Positions 32,847-42,422 of a stretch of 64,000 bases of DNA are shown piece after piece (positions within the stretch are counted from its first letter, which is position 1; every line of letters begins with the position of its first letter). The DNA is from Kineosporia mesophila. GTDB taxonomy: Bacteria > Actinomycetota > Actinomycetes > Actinomycetales > Kineosporiaceae. The stretch covers positions 1 to 64,000 of the forward strand of contig NZ_JAJOMA010000010.1 in assembly GCF_021129235.1 (NCBI RefSeq), given 5' to 3'. A model generated the notes under the pieces. It was not told the DNA's origin. It did not search any database and saw only the letters and a program-made list of their open reading frames with translations. Made by a program: the position numbers and the translations under genes.

Positions 32847-34103
32847 TCAGCTCGCGCTGCGGAAGGCGAGAGCCACGTTGTGACCCCCGAACCCGAAGGC
32901 GTTGTTCACGGCCACCCGGTCACCGCTGGGCAGCTTGCGCGGTTCCCTGGTCACCACGTCGAGCGTGATGTTCGGGTCCTGGTTGTCCAGGTTGGTGGTC
33001 GGCGGGGCGATGCCGTCCCGCACGGCCAGCAGCGTGAAGATCGCCTCCAGCGCCCCCGCCGCGCCGAGCAGGTGCCCGGTCATCGACTTGGTCGCGGAGA
33101 TCGCCACCCCGTCGGTCGCGTCGCCCAGGGCCAGGCGGATGGCCTTGGCCTCGGCGACGTCACCGACCGGCGTCGAGGTGGCGTGCGCGTTCAGGTGCTG
33201 AACGTCGGAGGGGGCCAGGTCACCGTCTGCCAGCGCCGCGCGGATGGCCCGGGCCGCGCCCTTGCCCTCCGGCTCCGGGGCGGAGATGTGATAGCCGTCC
33301 GAGGTGACGCCGACCCCGGCGAGGATGCCGTGGATCGTGGCCCCGCGGGCCTTGGCGTGGGCCATGGACTCCAGCACCACGGTGCCCGAGCCCTCACCCA
33401 TCACGAAGCCGTTGCGGTCGACGTCGTACGGGCGCGAGGCCCGGGTGATGTCGTCGTTCCGCTTCGACAGCGCCTGCATGGCCCCGAACGCCGCGATGGT
33501 CACCGGGTGGATGCAGCCCTCGGTGCCACCGGCCACGACCACGTCGGCCAGGCCACGGCGGATCAGGTCCGCACCCTGGGCGATGGCCTCGGCGCCGGAC
33601 GCGCACGCCGACACCGGGGTGTGGACCCCGGCGCGGGCGCCGAGCTCCAGACCGATCGCGGCCGCCGGGCCGTTCGGCATCAGCATGGGCACGGTCAGGG
33701 GGAGGACCCGACGCGCGCCCTTCTCGTTCAGCGTGTCGTACGCCTGCAGGGTGGTGTAGAGCCCGCCGATACCGGAGGCCATGCACACGGCCAGGCGCTC
33801 CGGCTCGACCTCGGGGGCGCCGGCGTCGGCCCACGCCTCCCGGGCGGAGATCAGCGCGTACTGACCACTGGGGTCGAGCCGCTTGATCTCCTGCAGGGTG
33901 AGCTTCTCCGTGACCGGCTGGGCCAGGCGGCAGGCGAACTCGACCGGTAGCGTCGGATACCGTTCGAGCCAGGCCGCCTCGAGCGCACGGGCGCCGGAGC
34001 TACCCGCGAGCGCCGCCTCCCAGGTGGTCTTCACATCGCCGCCGAGAGGGGTGGTGGCACCCATCCCGGTGACGGCGATCTGCCTGTCGACTGAACCTGT
34101 CAT
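32847..34103 (-). CDS. fabF: Beta-ketoacyl-ACP synthase II
   Basis: 418 residues. The thiolase-fold catalytic triad is complete: Cys167 in VSACASGAEAI, His in NAHATSTPVGD, and His in KSMTGHLLGAAGA, with the C-terminal NNAFGFGGHNVALAF loop. It condenses acyl-ACP with malonyl-ACP during chain elongation in type II fatty acid synthesis, in the cytoplasm. It is the last gene of fabD-fabH-acpP-fabF, 6 bases after the ACP gene. Length is normal. Confidence 0.95.
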   Translation of the reverse strand: MTGSVDRQIAVTGMGATTPLGGDVKTTWEAALAGSSGARALEAAWLERYPTLPVEFACRLAQPVTEKLTLQEIKRLDPSGQYALISAREAWADAGAPEVEPERLAVCMASGIGGLYTTLQAYDTLNEKGARRVLPLTVPMLMPNGPAAAIGLELGARAGVHTPVSACASGAEAIAQGADLIRRGLADVVVAGGTEGCIHPVTIAAFGAMQALSKRNDDITRASRPYDVDRNGFVMGEGSGTVVLESMAHAKARGATIHGILAGVGVTSDGYHISAPEPEGKGAARAIRAALADGDLAPSDVQHLNAHATSTPVGDVAEAKAIRLALGDATDGVAISATKSMTGHLLGAAGALEAIFTLLAVRDGIAPPTTNLDNQDPNITLDVVTREPRKLPSGDRVAVNNAFGFGGHNVALAFRSAS

Positions 34104-34109
34104 GAGAGG

Positions 34110-34367
34110 TCAGGCCTTGGCCGACTCGGCGTTGCTGATGTAGTCCACGGCGTCCTTGACGGTCTTCAGACCACCCACGGCCTCGTCCGGGATCTCCACG
34201 TCGAACTTGTCCTGCGCGTTCACGACGATCGTCATCATCGACAGCGAGTCGATGTCCAGGTCGTCGGTGAAGGACTTCTCCAGCTGCACGTCGCCGGCCG
34301 GGATGCCGGTCTCCTCAGCGACGAGCTCGGCGAGTCCGGCGAGGATCTCGTCCTGGGTGTGAGCCAT
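34110..34367 (-). CDS. acpP: Acyl carrier protein
   Basis: 85 residues, acidic, with the phosphopantetheine attachment motif DIDSLSMM (Ser41). The flanking helices (DEILAGLAELVAEETGI and VDYISNAESAKA at the end) are as in fatty-acid-synthesis ACPs. It carries growing acyl chains for FabD, FabH and FabF, which are encoded on both sides. A typical start with AGGAGAAG just upstream of the ATG at 34367. Confidence 0.96.
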   Translation of the reverse strand: MAHTQDEILAGLAELVAEETGIPAGDVQLEKSFTDDLDIDSLSMMTIVVNAQDKFDVEIPDEAVGGLKTVKDAVDYISNAESAKA

Positions 34368-34488
34368 GGTTCTTCTCCTATGTGTGGGGTGTTGCTCTGG
34401 TGAGTGTTACGGCATGTTTCGGAGTGAGGACAGCGTCCTCACCCGGGCCTGCTGCTCGGCCCCGCCACGAGGGGCGGGACGGAGAACT

Positions 34489-35502
34489 TCAGGGCAGTTC
34501 GACGACCTGGGCCGAGTAACTCAGCCCGGCACCGAAGCCGATCAGGAGGGCAAGCCCTCCGGAGGGTACCTGGCCCTCGGTGACCACGCGGTCCATGGCC
34601 AGCGGGATGGACCCGCCGGTGGTGTTGCCGGCGTCGATCACGTCGCGGGCGACCACAACATGGTCGGGAATCTTGAGCTGCTTGGCCATCTGGTCGATGA
34701 TCCGCGCGTTCGCCTGGTGCGGGATGAACGCGGCCAGGTCGGCCACGTCGACCTCGGCGGCCTCCAGGGCCTTGCGGGCCACGGGCGCCATCTCCCAGAC
34801 CGCCCAGCGGAAGATCTTCGGGCCCATCATGGTCAGGACCGGCCACGGCGGCGTACCGCCCGCGTCGCGCTCGTCGCGGTAGTCGGTCCACGACTGGGTC
34901 TGGTAGAGCGCCTCCCACTGGTCGGCGTCCGAACCCCAGATCGTCGGGCCGATGCCCGGAGTGTCGCTCGGGCCGATCACCGCGGCCCCCGCACCGTCAC
35001 CGAAGATCATCGCGCTGCCCCGGTCGGCCGGGTCGATGACGTCGGTCATCCGGTCCACGCCGATGAGCAGCACGTGCCGGGCCGAGCCGCCGCGGATCAT
35101 GTCGTTGGCGACGCTGACACCGTGTGAGAACCCCGCGCAGGCGGTGGACAGGTCGAACGTGACCGCCTTGCCCGCGCCGATCCGGGCCGCGACCAGGGAG
35201 GCGGCCGAGGGGGTGGAGATCATGTGGGTGATCGTGGCCACGATCACCGCGTCGATGTCGGAGGGGGCCAGCCCGGCGCGCTCCATGGCCTGCTGAGCCG
35301 CGGGGACGGCCAGGTCGACGACGGTCTCGCCGGGGGCGGCGAAGCGGCGCGTGATGATGCCGGTGCGCTCGCGGATCCACTGGTCCGAGGAGTCCAGGAC
35401 CTGGCAGATCTCCTCGTTCGTCACCACCCGGTCGGGACGGCGGCTGCCGGTCGCGAGGATGCGGGCGTACTCGGCGCCGCGCCTGCTGCTGATGGGGCTC
35501 AC
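34489..35502 (-). CDS. fabH: Beta-ketoacyl-ACP synthase III
   Basis: 337 residues from GTG 35502, which overlaps the fabD stop (GTGA). The frame is open further upstream, but the overlap and the sequence SRRGAEYARILATGSRRPDRVVTN favour this start. The Cys-His-Asn triad is present: Cys122 in STACAGFSHG, IPHQANARI, and GNTTGGSIPLA. It starts fatty acid synthesis by condensing an acyl-CoA primer with malonyl-ACP; in actinomycetes the primer is often branched. Between fabH and acpP there are 121 bases that may hold a processing site or secondary promoter. Confidence 0.94.
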   Translation of the reverse strand: MSPISSRRGAEYARILATGSRRPDRVVTNEEICQVLDSSDQWIRERTGIITRRFAAPGETVVDLAVPAAQQAMERAGLAPSDIDAVIVATITHMISTPSAASLVAARIGAGKAVTFDLSTACAGFSHGVSVANDMIRGGSARHVLLIGVDRMTDVIDPADRGSAMIFGDGAGAAVIGPSDTPGIGPTIWGSDADQWEALYQTQSWTDYRDERDAGGTPPWPVLTMMGPKIFRWAVWEMAPVARKALEAAEVDVADLAAFIPHQANARIIDQMAKQLKIPDHVVVARDVIDAGNTTGGSIPLAMDRVVTEGQVPSGGLALLIGFGAGLSYSAQVVELP

Positions 35503-36455
35503 GCGATGGCCTGCGATTCCTCGGAGGTGGTCAGGGGCACCGACGGCTCGGCGTGCTTCTCGATCAGTGCGCGGGCCGCGGGCAGGTCGTCGGGGGTCTT
35601 CAGGGCGACCAGCTCGACCCCCGGCAGGGCACGCTTGGCGATACCGGTCAGGGTGCCGGCCGGCGGCAGCTCGAGCAGGCCGGTGACGCCCAGCTCGCGG
35701 AACGTCTCCATACACAGGTCCCAGCGCACCGGGCGGCTGATCTGCCGCACGATCCGGCCGAGCACCTCCCGGCCGTCGTCCACGACCGCACCGTCGGCGT
35801 TCGAGACCAGACGGACGCGGGGGTCCTGGGTGGTGACCGCGCGGGAGTAGCCCTCGAGCACCTCGACCGCGGGGGCCATGAAACGGGTGTGGAACGCGCC
35901 CGCCACCTTCAGGGGCCGCACCCGGGCCTTGGCCGGCGGCTCGTCCTTCAGCCGCTCCAGGTTCTCCAGCGTGCCCGCCGCGACCACCTGGCCGGCCATG
36001 TTCATGTTCGCCGGGGTGAGGTCGAGGCGCTCCAGCGTCGCGAGCACCTCGTCCGGGTCGCCGCCCAGCAGCGCGCTCATCCCGGTCGGGACGGCCGCGG
36101 CGGCCTGGGCCATCGCCCTGCCGCGCTCGCGCACCAGCACCATCGCCTGCTCGGCCGTGATCACGCCGGCGGCGGCCGCGGCGGTGATCTCACCGACGGA
36201 GTGCCCGGAGAAGGACCCGACCGCGGGGACGTCCAGCAGGGGGAGGGCCAGCAGCCCGGCCGCGACCAGCAGGGGCTGGGCGACGGCGGTGTCCTGGATG
36301 GTCTCGGCGTCGGAGGTGGTGCCGTGCCCGACCAGATCCAGATCCGCGACGGCCGAGAGCCAGTTCAGGCGGTCGGCAGCGCCCGGTTCCTCCAGCCAGG
36401 GGCTGAGGAAACCAGGGGTCTGGGAGCCCTGTCCGGGCGCGACGATGACGAGCAC
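35499..36455 (-). CDS. fabD: Malonyl-CoA:ACP transacylase
   Basis: 318 residues from GTG 36455. The N-terminal VAPGQGSQTPGFL, the nucleophile elbow GHSVGEI with Ser86, the active-site Arg in VLVRERGRAM and His in GAFHTRFM are all present. It loads malonate from CoA onto ACP. It is the first structural gene of the fab operon and follows the FasR-type regulator gene, as in Streptomyces and Mycobacterium. Confidence 0.93.
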   Translation of the reverse strand: MLVIVAPGQGSQTPGFLSPWLEEPGAADRLNWLSAVADLDLVGHGTTSDAETIQDTAVAQPLLVAAGLLALPLLDVPAVGSFSGHSVGEITAAAAAGVITAEQAMVLVRERGRAMAQAAAAVPTGMSALLGGDPDEVLATLERLDLTPANMNMAGQVVAAGTLENLERLKDEPPAKARVRPLKVAGAFHTRFMAPAVEVLEGYSRAVTTQDPRVRLVSNADGAVVDDGREVLGRIVRQISRPVRWDLCMETFRELGVTGLLELPPAGTLTGIAKRALPGVELVALKTPDDLPAARALIEKHAEPSVPLTTSEESQAIA

Positions 36456-36521
36456 GTGCTTAACGATGCGCTGAACGGGGCAGCGGCGGACGCCGTGGGA
36501 AGCACCAAGGTTTGACCGCGA

Positions 36522-36541
36522 TGTTGGAGGGTTCCTACAAA
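36522..36541. promoter_or_regulatory. Candidate FasR operator upstream of fabD
   Basis: In the 107-base fasR-fabD gap, TGTTGGAGGGTTCCTACAAA (read on the minus strand as TTTGTAGGAACCCTCCAACA) forms an imperfect inverted repeat. Location and symmetry fit the autoregulated PucR-type activator of fatty acid genes; the exact consensus is from memory and was not checked. Confidence 0.5.
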
Positions 36542-36562
36542 GAGAGGCCGGGTGAAATCTGC

Positions 36563-37720
36563 TCAGGGCGGTGTATCGCCCACCCGACCTGCGATGATGG
36601 CAATCCGTAGAACGAATGCTCCACGCGCGTCAGTAGGGTCCCACCTAGTGATGTCACTCACTCGGCGCAGTCTGTACCGCACGGTGTTGGGGTGTACGAA
36701 CAGCGCCCGGGCCGCCCCCTCCAGCGAACCGCCCAGCTCGACGTAGGTCCAGACCGTCTCCAGCAGATGGGCCGAACCGTCGGCCAGCGGCCGGTAGGCC
36801 TGCTCGATCAGGGTGCGGCGGGCCTCCTCGTCGCCGGTGAGCAGCCGTTCGGGTAACAGGTCGTCGCTCTGGACCGGCCGCGGCGCCCCGGGCCAGGCCC
36901 GGGCGGCGGACAGCCCGGAGATCGCGGCGCGGGCCGACTCGGCCGCCGCCATCAGCCCGTTCACCGCCGGCCCGATCACCAGCGGCCCGGGCCCGAAGTG
37001 GGGGGCCAGGTCGGGCACCAGGGCGGCCGGGTCGTCCCCGTGACCGAGGATCGCCACCAGCCGTTCGCCGTGCGTGCCGACCAGCAGGTCACCACCGGCG
37101 GCGCGGGTGCTGCGGCGCAGGCCCTCCAGGCTCTCCTCGACCGGCTCGGACGGCGTGGCCCCGGCCACCACCACGACCTTGACCGCAGCCCCCCAGTTCA
37201 GCGCCGCCGCCCGGGAGCGCAGGTCCTCGCTCTGGGCGCCGCGCAGGACGGCGTCCACCACCAGGGCCTCCAGCCGGGCGTCCCACGACCCGCGGGACTC
37301 GGCCGCCCGGGCGTAGATCCCGGCCGCGGCGAAGGCGACGTCGCGGGAGTAGCGCAGCACCGCCTCGCGCAGGGGCGGCTCGGCGCCGGGGGCCGCGATC
37401 GAGGGCACCTGCTCCTCGACGGCGTCCACCACCGTGCGCACCATCTCCAGGGCGTGCTGCAGGGAGATGGACCGGGTGAGTTCGCGCGGGGCGGTGCCGA
37501 ACACGTCGGCCGTGATCTGCACCTGCCCACCAGGCTCCTGGTACCAGGCGATGAAGGCGGAGATCGCCGCGTGCGCGATCAGCCCCACCCACGACCTGTC
37601 CTGCGCGCTCATCGCCCGGTACCAGGGCAGCGCCTCTTCCATGCGCCGCACGGCCTCGCCGGCGAGGGCACCTCGCGCCGCTCTCAGATTCGCGACGGTC
37701 GCCTCGTCCGCGGTCACCAC
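36563..37720 (-). CDS. fasR: PucR/CdaR-type transcriptional regulator of fatty acid synthesis (FasR-like)
   Basis: 385 residues. The C-terminus is a PucR-type helix-turn-helix: LGGSLEGAARALFVHPNTVRYRLRRVSDITRWDPTDARGAFVLRIA. The middle has a GGDEF-like degenerate domain found in CdaR proteins (TRAAGGDLLVGTHGERLVAIL). The gene precedes fabD, and the same arrangement is that of fasR in streptomycetes and its mycobacterial homologue. It probably activates the fab operon in response to acyl-CoA levels. No TetR or other fatty-acid regulator is nearby. Confidence 0.85.
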   Translation of the reverse strand: MVTADEATVANLRAARGALAGEAVRRMEEALPWYRAMSAQDRSWVGLIAHAAISAFIAWYQEPGGQVQITADVFGTAPRELTRSISLQHALEMVRTVVDAVEEQVPSIAAPGAEPPLREAVLRYSRDVAFAAAGIYARAAESRGSWDARLEALVVDAVLRGAQSEDLRSRAAALNWGAAVKVVVVAGATPSEPVEESLEGLRRSTRAAGGDLLVGTHGERLVAILGHGDDPAALVPDLAPHFGPGPLVIGPAVNGLMAAAESARAAISGLSAARAWPGAPRPVQSDDLLPERLLTGDEEARRTLIEQAYRPLADGSAHLLETVWTYVELGGSLEGAARALFVHPNTVRYRLRRVSDITRWDPTDARGAFVLRIAIIAGRVGDTPP

Positions 37721-38061
37721 GCTAAGGAGATTAGGGCACGCGGGCCCGTGGCCTGCGCCGGAGCCCGATTGTCAAGATGCCACCCGGCCCGGTGAGAGCT
37801 TGCCCGTAGCGACGTACGCTGCGAGAACGTCGCGGGGGCGGACATCACCGGTCGCCGTCGGCGGGCCCTACGCGTTAGGGTCGAGATGGTCCTACGTCAC
37901 ACAGGAGGCACTCAGAGGCAGCCCCGGCGTCACGTTGCCGTTACGCCCCGAGGTTGTATCAGCTGTCCCGTCACCAGGATCGATTCTGCAACGAGAACCG
38001 CACGGACACAGCCAGCAAACACAGCACCGCGACTGCACCGCAGGTTGCCGAAAGGGGCGAT
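37721..38061. other. Intergenic region between fasR and the next plus-strand gene
   Basis: A 341-base divergent region. An open frame of 65 codons from 37886 exists on the plus strand, but its codon use is not like the neighbouring genes and I do not call it. No long inverted repeat or RNA gene is recognised. Confidence 0.45.
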
Positions 38062-38805
38062 ATGTCAGCGCTGGATCGGCTGAAGCGGCGCTCGACGGAC
38101 GACATCGTCGCAGGCGGCGGTGGCGACCGGGCCGAGATCGCCGCAGCTCATTCCGTCGAGACCCCCGTCGAGCTCGGTGGTGGTGATCTGCACGCCACCG
38201 ACGAGGACCGCAGCGAGGAAGAAGCACTGCGCGCCCGCCTGGGGGAAGACCCCAACGACTTCGCCGCGTTCGACCGGCTCGCCGAGATCGTCGGCACGAT
38301 GGCCGCGGAGAACCACGAGGGTGGCGACCCCCAGCGAGGGGTGGAGAACTCCATCTGGGCCCTCGCCGAGGAGGTCGCCCAGAACAACCACGCCTGGTAC
38401 CCCCTGATCCAGCTGGCCCGCCTCTCCATCGACGACGACCGGGAGACGGCCCTGCGCCGGCTCAGCACGGCCGCCGACCGCGACACCACCGGTGAGGCCC
38501 TGGCCCAGGGTCTGGCCATGCTGCGTGAGGCCGGGCACTCCACCGACGCCCTGAACCTCGGGGTCGGCCACTGGCGGCCTCGCGAGCACGTGATCGGCGC
38601 GGCCCGCGAGCTGATCCTGGCCGCGATCGAGACCGAGCGGCTCAGCGAGGCCCGGCGCCACCTGGCCGCCCTCGCCGAGCATCCCGACCAGGCCGCGGCC
38701 GAGGCCCTGCGCGACGAACTCGGCGACCGCCTGGGCCGGGGCTCCACCCCGCCCACCGGCTCCATCGCCGTGGGCGGCGCGAACGGCATCGCCACGATGT
38801 TCTAG
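38062..38805 (+). CDS. Conserved-looking helical protein of unknown function
   Basis: 247 residues from an ATG with AAAGGGG 4-10 bases upstream. It has a disordered, acidic N-terminus (to about residue 55), then an all-helical body with TPR-like features (NNHAWYPLIQLARLSIDDDRETALRRLSTAADRD; TGEALAQGLAMLREAGHSTDALNLG; SEARRHLAALAEHPDQAAAEALR). There is no signal peptide or membrane segment. I cannot name a family. It is inserted between fasR and aceE, which are adjacent in mycobacteria, and ends in a strong hairpin. Confidence 0.7.
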   Translation: MSALDRLKRRSTDDIVAGGGGDRAEIAAAHSVETPVELGGGDLHATDEDRSEEEALRARLGEDPNDFAAFDRLAEIVGTMAAENHEGGDPQRGVENSIWALAEEVAQNNHAWYPLIQLARLSIDDDRETALRRLSTAADRDTTGEALAQGLAMLREAGHSTDALNLGVGHWRPREHVIGAARELILAAIETERLSEARRHLAALAEHPDQAAAEALRDELGDRLGRGSTPPTGSIAVGGANGIATMF

Positions 38806-38810
38806 AGGTC

Positions 38811-38849
38811 GACGAAGGGGCCGGCGGATCCTCCGCCGGCCCCTTCGTC
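38811..38849 (+). terminator. Hairpin after the helical protein gene
   Basis: A perfect 18-bp stem (38811-38828 with 38832-38849, loop of 3), 5 bases after the stop; no T-run. Confidence 0.7.
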
Positions 38850-38867
38850 ATGCCCTCCCAGAACTTC

Positions 38868-38950
38868 CGTGATCATGCAGAACCTCCCCCGGGTCCTGGA
38901 ACCGTCAGAGGGAGAGTTCTAGAACTTCGGGGAGGTTCTGCATGATCACG
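38868..38950. repeat. Dispersed palindromic repeat, copy C
   Basis: Perfect 22-bp inverted ends (38868-38889 and 38929-38950; each includes the CGTGATCATGCAGAACC arm or its complement) enclose 39 bases that contain the palindrome GTTCTAGAAC, also present in copies A and B. It lies between convergent genes. Confidence 0.82.
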
Positions 38951-39045
38951 GAGGAGGGGTGGGTGCTTCCCACCCCAGACCTATCCATGATCACCAACCC
39001 GGAAAGGTGACGTGGGGCCGGGAGCTCGTCGTCGTCCTCCATCAG

Positions 39046-39088
39046 TAAAAAGGAGGGGCCGCCGGGAAGACTCCCGGCGGCCCCTCCT
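39046..39088 (-). terminator. Rho-independent terminator of aceE
   Basis: A perfect 17-bp stem (39051-39067 with 39072-39088, loop of 4) followed on the minus strand by TTTTT (39046-39050), 11 bases downstream of the aceE stop. Confidence 0.85.
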
Positions 39089-39099
39089 CGAGGGAACCT

Positions 39100-41841
39100 C
39101 TACGCGTCGCCGCCGGCGTTGCCGGTGGTGCCGGCCCGCACGTTCAGCAGGTCGTACTTGTCGATCGCCTGCTGCGGGACGTCCGCGGCGACCTCACCGC
39201 GGGCGGCCAGCATCTCGAGCACCCGGACCACGACGGACGGGCTGTCGATACCGAAGTAACGACGGGCCGCCGCGCGGGTGTCCGAGAGGCCGAAGCCGTC
39301 GGCGCCGAGGGAGACGAACTCCTGCGGCACCCACTGGCGGATCTGGTCGGGAACGGCCCGCATGTAGTCGGTGACCGCGACGACCGGACCCTCGGCGTCC
39401 TGCAGCTTCTGCGTGACGTACGGGGTGCCCGCGGGCTCCGACGGGTGCAGGAACGCGTGGTTCTCGATGGCCAGGGCGTCACGCCGCAGCTCGGTCCAGC
39501 TGGTGACGCTCCAGACCGAGGCGTTCACGCCCCAGTCGTTCGACAGCAGGCTCTGGGCCTCCAGGGCCCACGGCACCGAGACACCCGACGCCAGGATCTG
39601 CGCCTTCGGGCCGTCGGTCCGGGCCGACTGCGGCAGCTGGTACAGGCCCTTGAGAATGCCCTCGGTGTCGAGGTTCTCGGGGGCCGGCGGCTGCACGATC
39701 GGCTCGTTGTAGACCGTCAGGTAGTAGAAGATGTCTTCCGGGCTCTCGCCGTACATCCGGCGAAGGCCCTCCTTCATGACGGTCGCGATCTCGTAGGCGT
39801 ACGCCGGGTCGTAGACCATGACCGCCGGGTTGGTCGACGCCAGCAGCGGCGAGTGCCCGTCGGCGTGCTGGAGACCCTCACCGGTCAGCGTGGTGCGGCC
39901 GGCGGTGGCGCCGATCAGGAAGCCCCGCGCCATCTGGTCGGCCGCGGCCCACAGGCTGTCGCCCGTGCGCTGGAAACCGAACATCGAGTAGAAGACGTAG
40001 ACCGGGACCATCGGCTCGCCGTGCGTGGCGTACGACGTGCCCGCGGCCTGGAACGCCGCCACCGAGCCGGCCTCGTTGATGCCGACGTGCAGGATCTGGC
40101 CGGAGGTGGACTCCGTGTAGGCCAGCATCAGCTCGCGGTCCACCGAGGTGTACTGCTGGCCGTGCGGGTTGTAGATCTTCGCCGTCGGGAAGAACGAGTC
40201 CATCCCGAAGGTGCGGGCCTCGTCCGGGATGACCGGCACGACGCGCGGACCGAAGTCCTTGTCGCGCATCAGGTCACGCAGGATGCGGACGAACGCCATG
40301 GTGGTGGCGATCTGCTGCTTGCCCGAGCCCTTGATGGCGCCCGCGTAGGCCTTGTCCTCCGGCAGCTTCAGCGTGCCGGCCGTGTGCCGGCGCTGCGGCA
40401 GCGCACCACCGAGCTGACGGCGGCGGTCCTTGATGTAGGTCAGGACCTCGTCGTTCTCGCCCGGGTGGTAGTACGGCGGCAGGTACTTGTCGGCCTCGAG
40501 CGTGGCGTCGCTGATCGGGATGCGCAGACCGTCGCGGAAGGCCTTGAGGTCTTCCAGCGTCATCTTCTTCATCTGGTGCGTGGCGTTGCGGCCCGCGAAG
40601 TGCGTACCCAGGCCGTAACCCTTGATGGTCTTGGCGAGGATCACGGTGGGCTGGCCGTTGTGCTCCATCGACGCCCGGTAGGCCGCGTAGACCTTGCGGT
40701 AGTCGTGGCCGCCGCGCTTGAGGTTCCACCAGATGTCGTCGTCCGACAGCTTGGAGACCAGCTTGGCCGTGCGCGGGTCGCGACCGAAGAAGTGCTCGCG
40801 GATGTACGCGCCGTCTTCGGCCCGGTAGGTCTGGTAGTCACCGTCGGGCGTGGTGTTCATCAGGTTGACCAGCGCGTTGTCGCGGTCGGCGGCCAGCAGC
40901 GGGTCCCAGTCGCGACCCCAGACCACCTTGATGACGTTCCAGCCGGCGCCCCGGAACTGCGCCTCCAGCTCCTGGATGATCTTGCCGTTGCCGCGCACCG
41001 GGCCGTCGAGTCGCTGCAGGTTGCAGTTCACCACGAAGGTCAGGTTGTCGAGCTCTTCCTGCGCGGCGACCTGCAGGAAGCCCCGGCTCTCGGGCTCGTC
41101 CATCTCGCCGTCGCCGAGGAACGCCCAGACGTGCTGCTGGGACGTGTCCTTGATGCCACGGTTGCCCAGGTACTTGTTGAACGACGCCTGGTAGACCGCG
41201 TTCATCGGGCCGAGGCCCATCGAGACGGTCGGGAACTCCCAGAAGTCGGGCATGAGCCGCGGGTGCGGGTACGAGGACAGCCCGCCCGCCGGGTGCGACT
41301 TCTCCTGGCGGAAACCGTCGAGCTGGTCGGCGCTGAGCCGGCCCTCGAGGAAGGCGCGGGCGTAGACGCCGGGGGAGGCGTGGCCCTGGAAGAAGACCTG
41401 GTCGCCACCGCCCGGGTGGTCCTTGCCGCGGAAGAAGTGGTTGAAGCCGACTTCGTAGAGCGACGCCGACGACGCGTACGAGGAGATGTGACCGCCCACG
41501 CCGATACCGGGACGCTGGGCGCGGTGAACCATCACCGCGGCGTTCCAGCGGATCCAGCGGCGGGCGGTGCGCTCGGCCTCCTCGTCACCGGGGAACCAGG
41601 GCTCGGCCTCCGGCGGGATGGTGTTCACGTAGTCGGTGGCCGTGAGACTCGGCACACCGACGCCGCGCTCACGCGCGCGCTGAAGCAGCGACTGCATCAG
41701 GTAGCGGGCGCGCTGGCGGCCCTGGCCATCGATGGCGGCGTCGAGGGACGCCAGCCATTCAGAGGTCTCCTCAGGATCGATGTCGGGCAGCCGGCTCGGC
41801 AGCCCGTTGAGGATCGGGCCTGATGATTCTCGTCCGACCAC
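39100..41841 (-). CDS. aceE: Pyruvate dehydrogenase E1 component (homodimeric)
   Basis: The GTG at 41841 is chosen because AGGAGG lies 6 bases upstream; it gives 913 residues, normal for homodimeric E1. The frame continues open to 41880 without a Shine-Dalgarno. The thiamine-diphosphate motif [15 protein letters not shown]...[11 protein letters not shown], the N-terminal [34 protein letters not shown] and the C-terminal transketolase domain ([16 protein letters not shown], ...[14 protein letters not shown]) are all present. It decarboxylates pyruvate and passes acetyl to E2, supplying acetyl-CoA for the fatty-acid genes next door. The neighbourhood aceE-fasR-fabD is conserved in actinobacteria. 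Confidence 0.95.
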   Translation of the reverse strand: MVGRESSGPILNGLPSRLPDIDPEETSEWLASLDAAIDGQGRQRARYLMQSLLQRARERGVGVPSLTATDYVNTIPPEAEPWFPGDEEAERTARRWIRWNAAVMVHRAQRPGIGVGGHISSYASSASLYEVGFNHFFRGKDHPGGGDQVFFQGHASPGVYARAFLEGRLSADQLDGFRQEKSHPAGGLSSYPHPRLMPDFWEFPTVSMGLGPMNAVYQASFNKYLGNRGIKDTSQQHVWAFLGDGEMDEPESRGFLQVAAQEELDNLTFVVNCNLQRLDGPVRGNGKIIQELEAQFRGAGWNVIKVVWGRDWDPLLAADRDNALVNLMNTTPDGDYQTYRAEDGAYIREHFFGRDPRTAKLVSKLSDDDIWWNLKRGGHDYRKVYAAYRASMEHNGQPTVILAKTIKGYGLGTHFAGRNATHQMKKMTLEDLKAFRDGLRIPISDATLEADKYLPPYYHPGENDEVLTYIKDRRRQLGGALPQRRHTAGTLKLPEDKAYAGAIKGSGKQQIATTMAFVRILRDLMRDKDFGPRVVPVIPDEARTFGMDSFFPTAKIYNPHGQQYTSVDRELMLAYTESTSGQILHVGINEAGSVAAFQAAGTSYATHGEPMVPVYVFYSMFGFQRTGDSLWAAADQMARGFLIGATAGRTTLTGEGLQHADGHSPLLASTNPAVMVYDPAYAYEIATVMKEGLRRMYGESPEDIFYYLTVYNEPIVQPPAPENLDTEGILKGLYQLPQSARTDGPKAQILASGVSVPWALEAQSLLSNDWGVNASVWSVTSWTELRRDALAIENHAFLHPSEPAGTPYVTQKLQDAEGPVVAVTDYMRAVPDQIRQWVPQEFVSLGADGFGLSDTRAAARRYFGIDSPSVVVRVLEMLAARGEVAADVPQQAIDKYDLLNVRAGTTGNAGGDA

Positions 41842-42422
41842 GACGGTCCTCCTGGGTTTAGGACAACGGGTAAAAACCACGCCGAACCCGCCGGATCGCG
41901 ACCGGGCTCGGATCTATCTTGGCTGACGGCGGACGGGACGTCACAGGTACCCCGCCGTACAGCCCGCTGCGGCTTTGCCTGCGCTCCCGCGCCTTCGGGG
42001 TCAAGTGTGCCCCGTCGGTCCCGGTGCGGGTGAGCCGGGGGCGCTGCCTGATCGTCATTGCGCCGGGGTGTCTCCGGCGTGTCGTGCGGATTTCCTGGCG
42101 TGTCGGGTCGCGTGTCGGCCGGGGCGAGCCGATTTTTCTCACAGCGGATGCCCGGATGGTGGACGATGTCGGTCACCGGAATCGGGGTGCGTAACTGCAC
42201 GATGTGGTCGATGCTCGGGTGGGTTACGTAGGCGGACGGGTGATCCTGGCCCGTTCTGCCGACCGGGTGCCGCAACTTCTGGTACCCAGGCAAAAACACG
42301 ATCTACGAGGTGGCGGGGCAGTTGCGCGGCACTCGACTCATGGAGTCCACTAGCCTGACCAGCCTGGTGATGGTTGCATCATCGGCAGGTGAAGGAACGA
42401 GCAACACCTTCTAGCACCAGCA
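41842..42422. other. Divergent promoter region of aceE and the DUF3052 gene
   Basis: About 580 bases (720 if the later DUF3052 start is used). It must hold both promoters and a leader for aceE. I see no palindromic operator or RNA gene; short open frames on the plus strand lack codon bias. Confidence 0.45.

Noticed and set aside
37886-38083. A 65-codon frame in the fasR leader region, considered as a leader peptide
   Set aside because: No Shine-Dalgarno, Arg-rich without codon bias, and it runs into the next gene; no attenuator structure is seen.
39445-41823. A 792-codon open frame antisense to aceE
   Set aside because: It mirrors the codon bias of aceE, has no recognisable domain or Shine-Dalgarno, and is explained by the aceE gene.
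41919-42194. A 91-codon frame upstream of DUF3052
   Set aside because: Its Arg/Val-rich translation lacks a domain and a ribosome binding site; it is more likely promoter and leader DNA of aceE and DUF3052.
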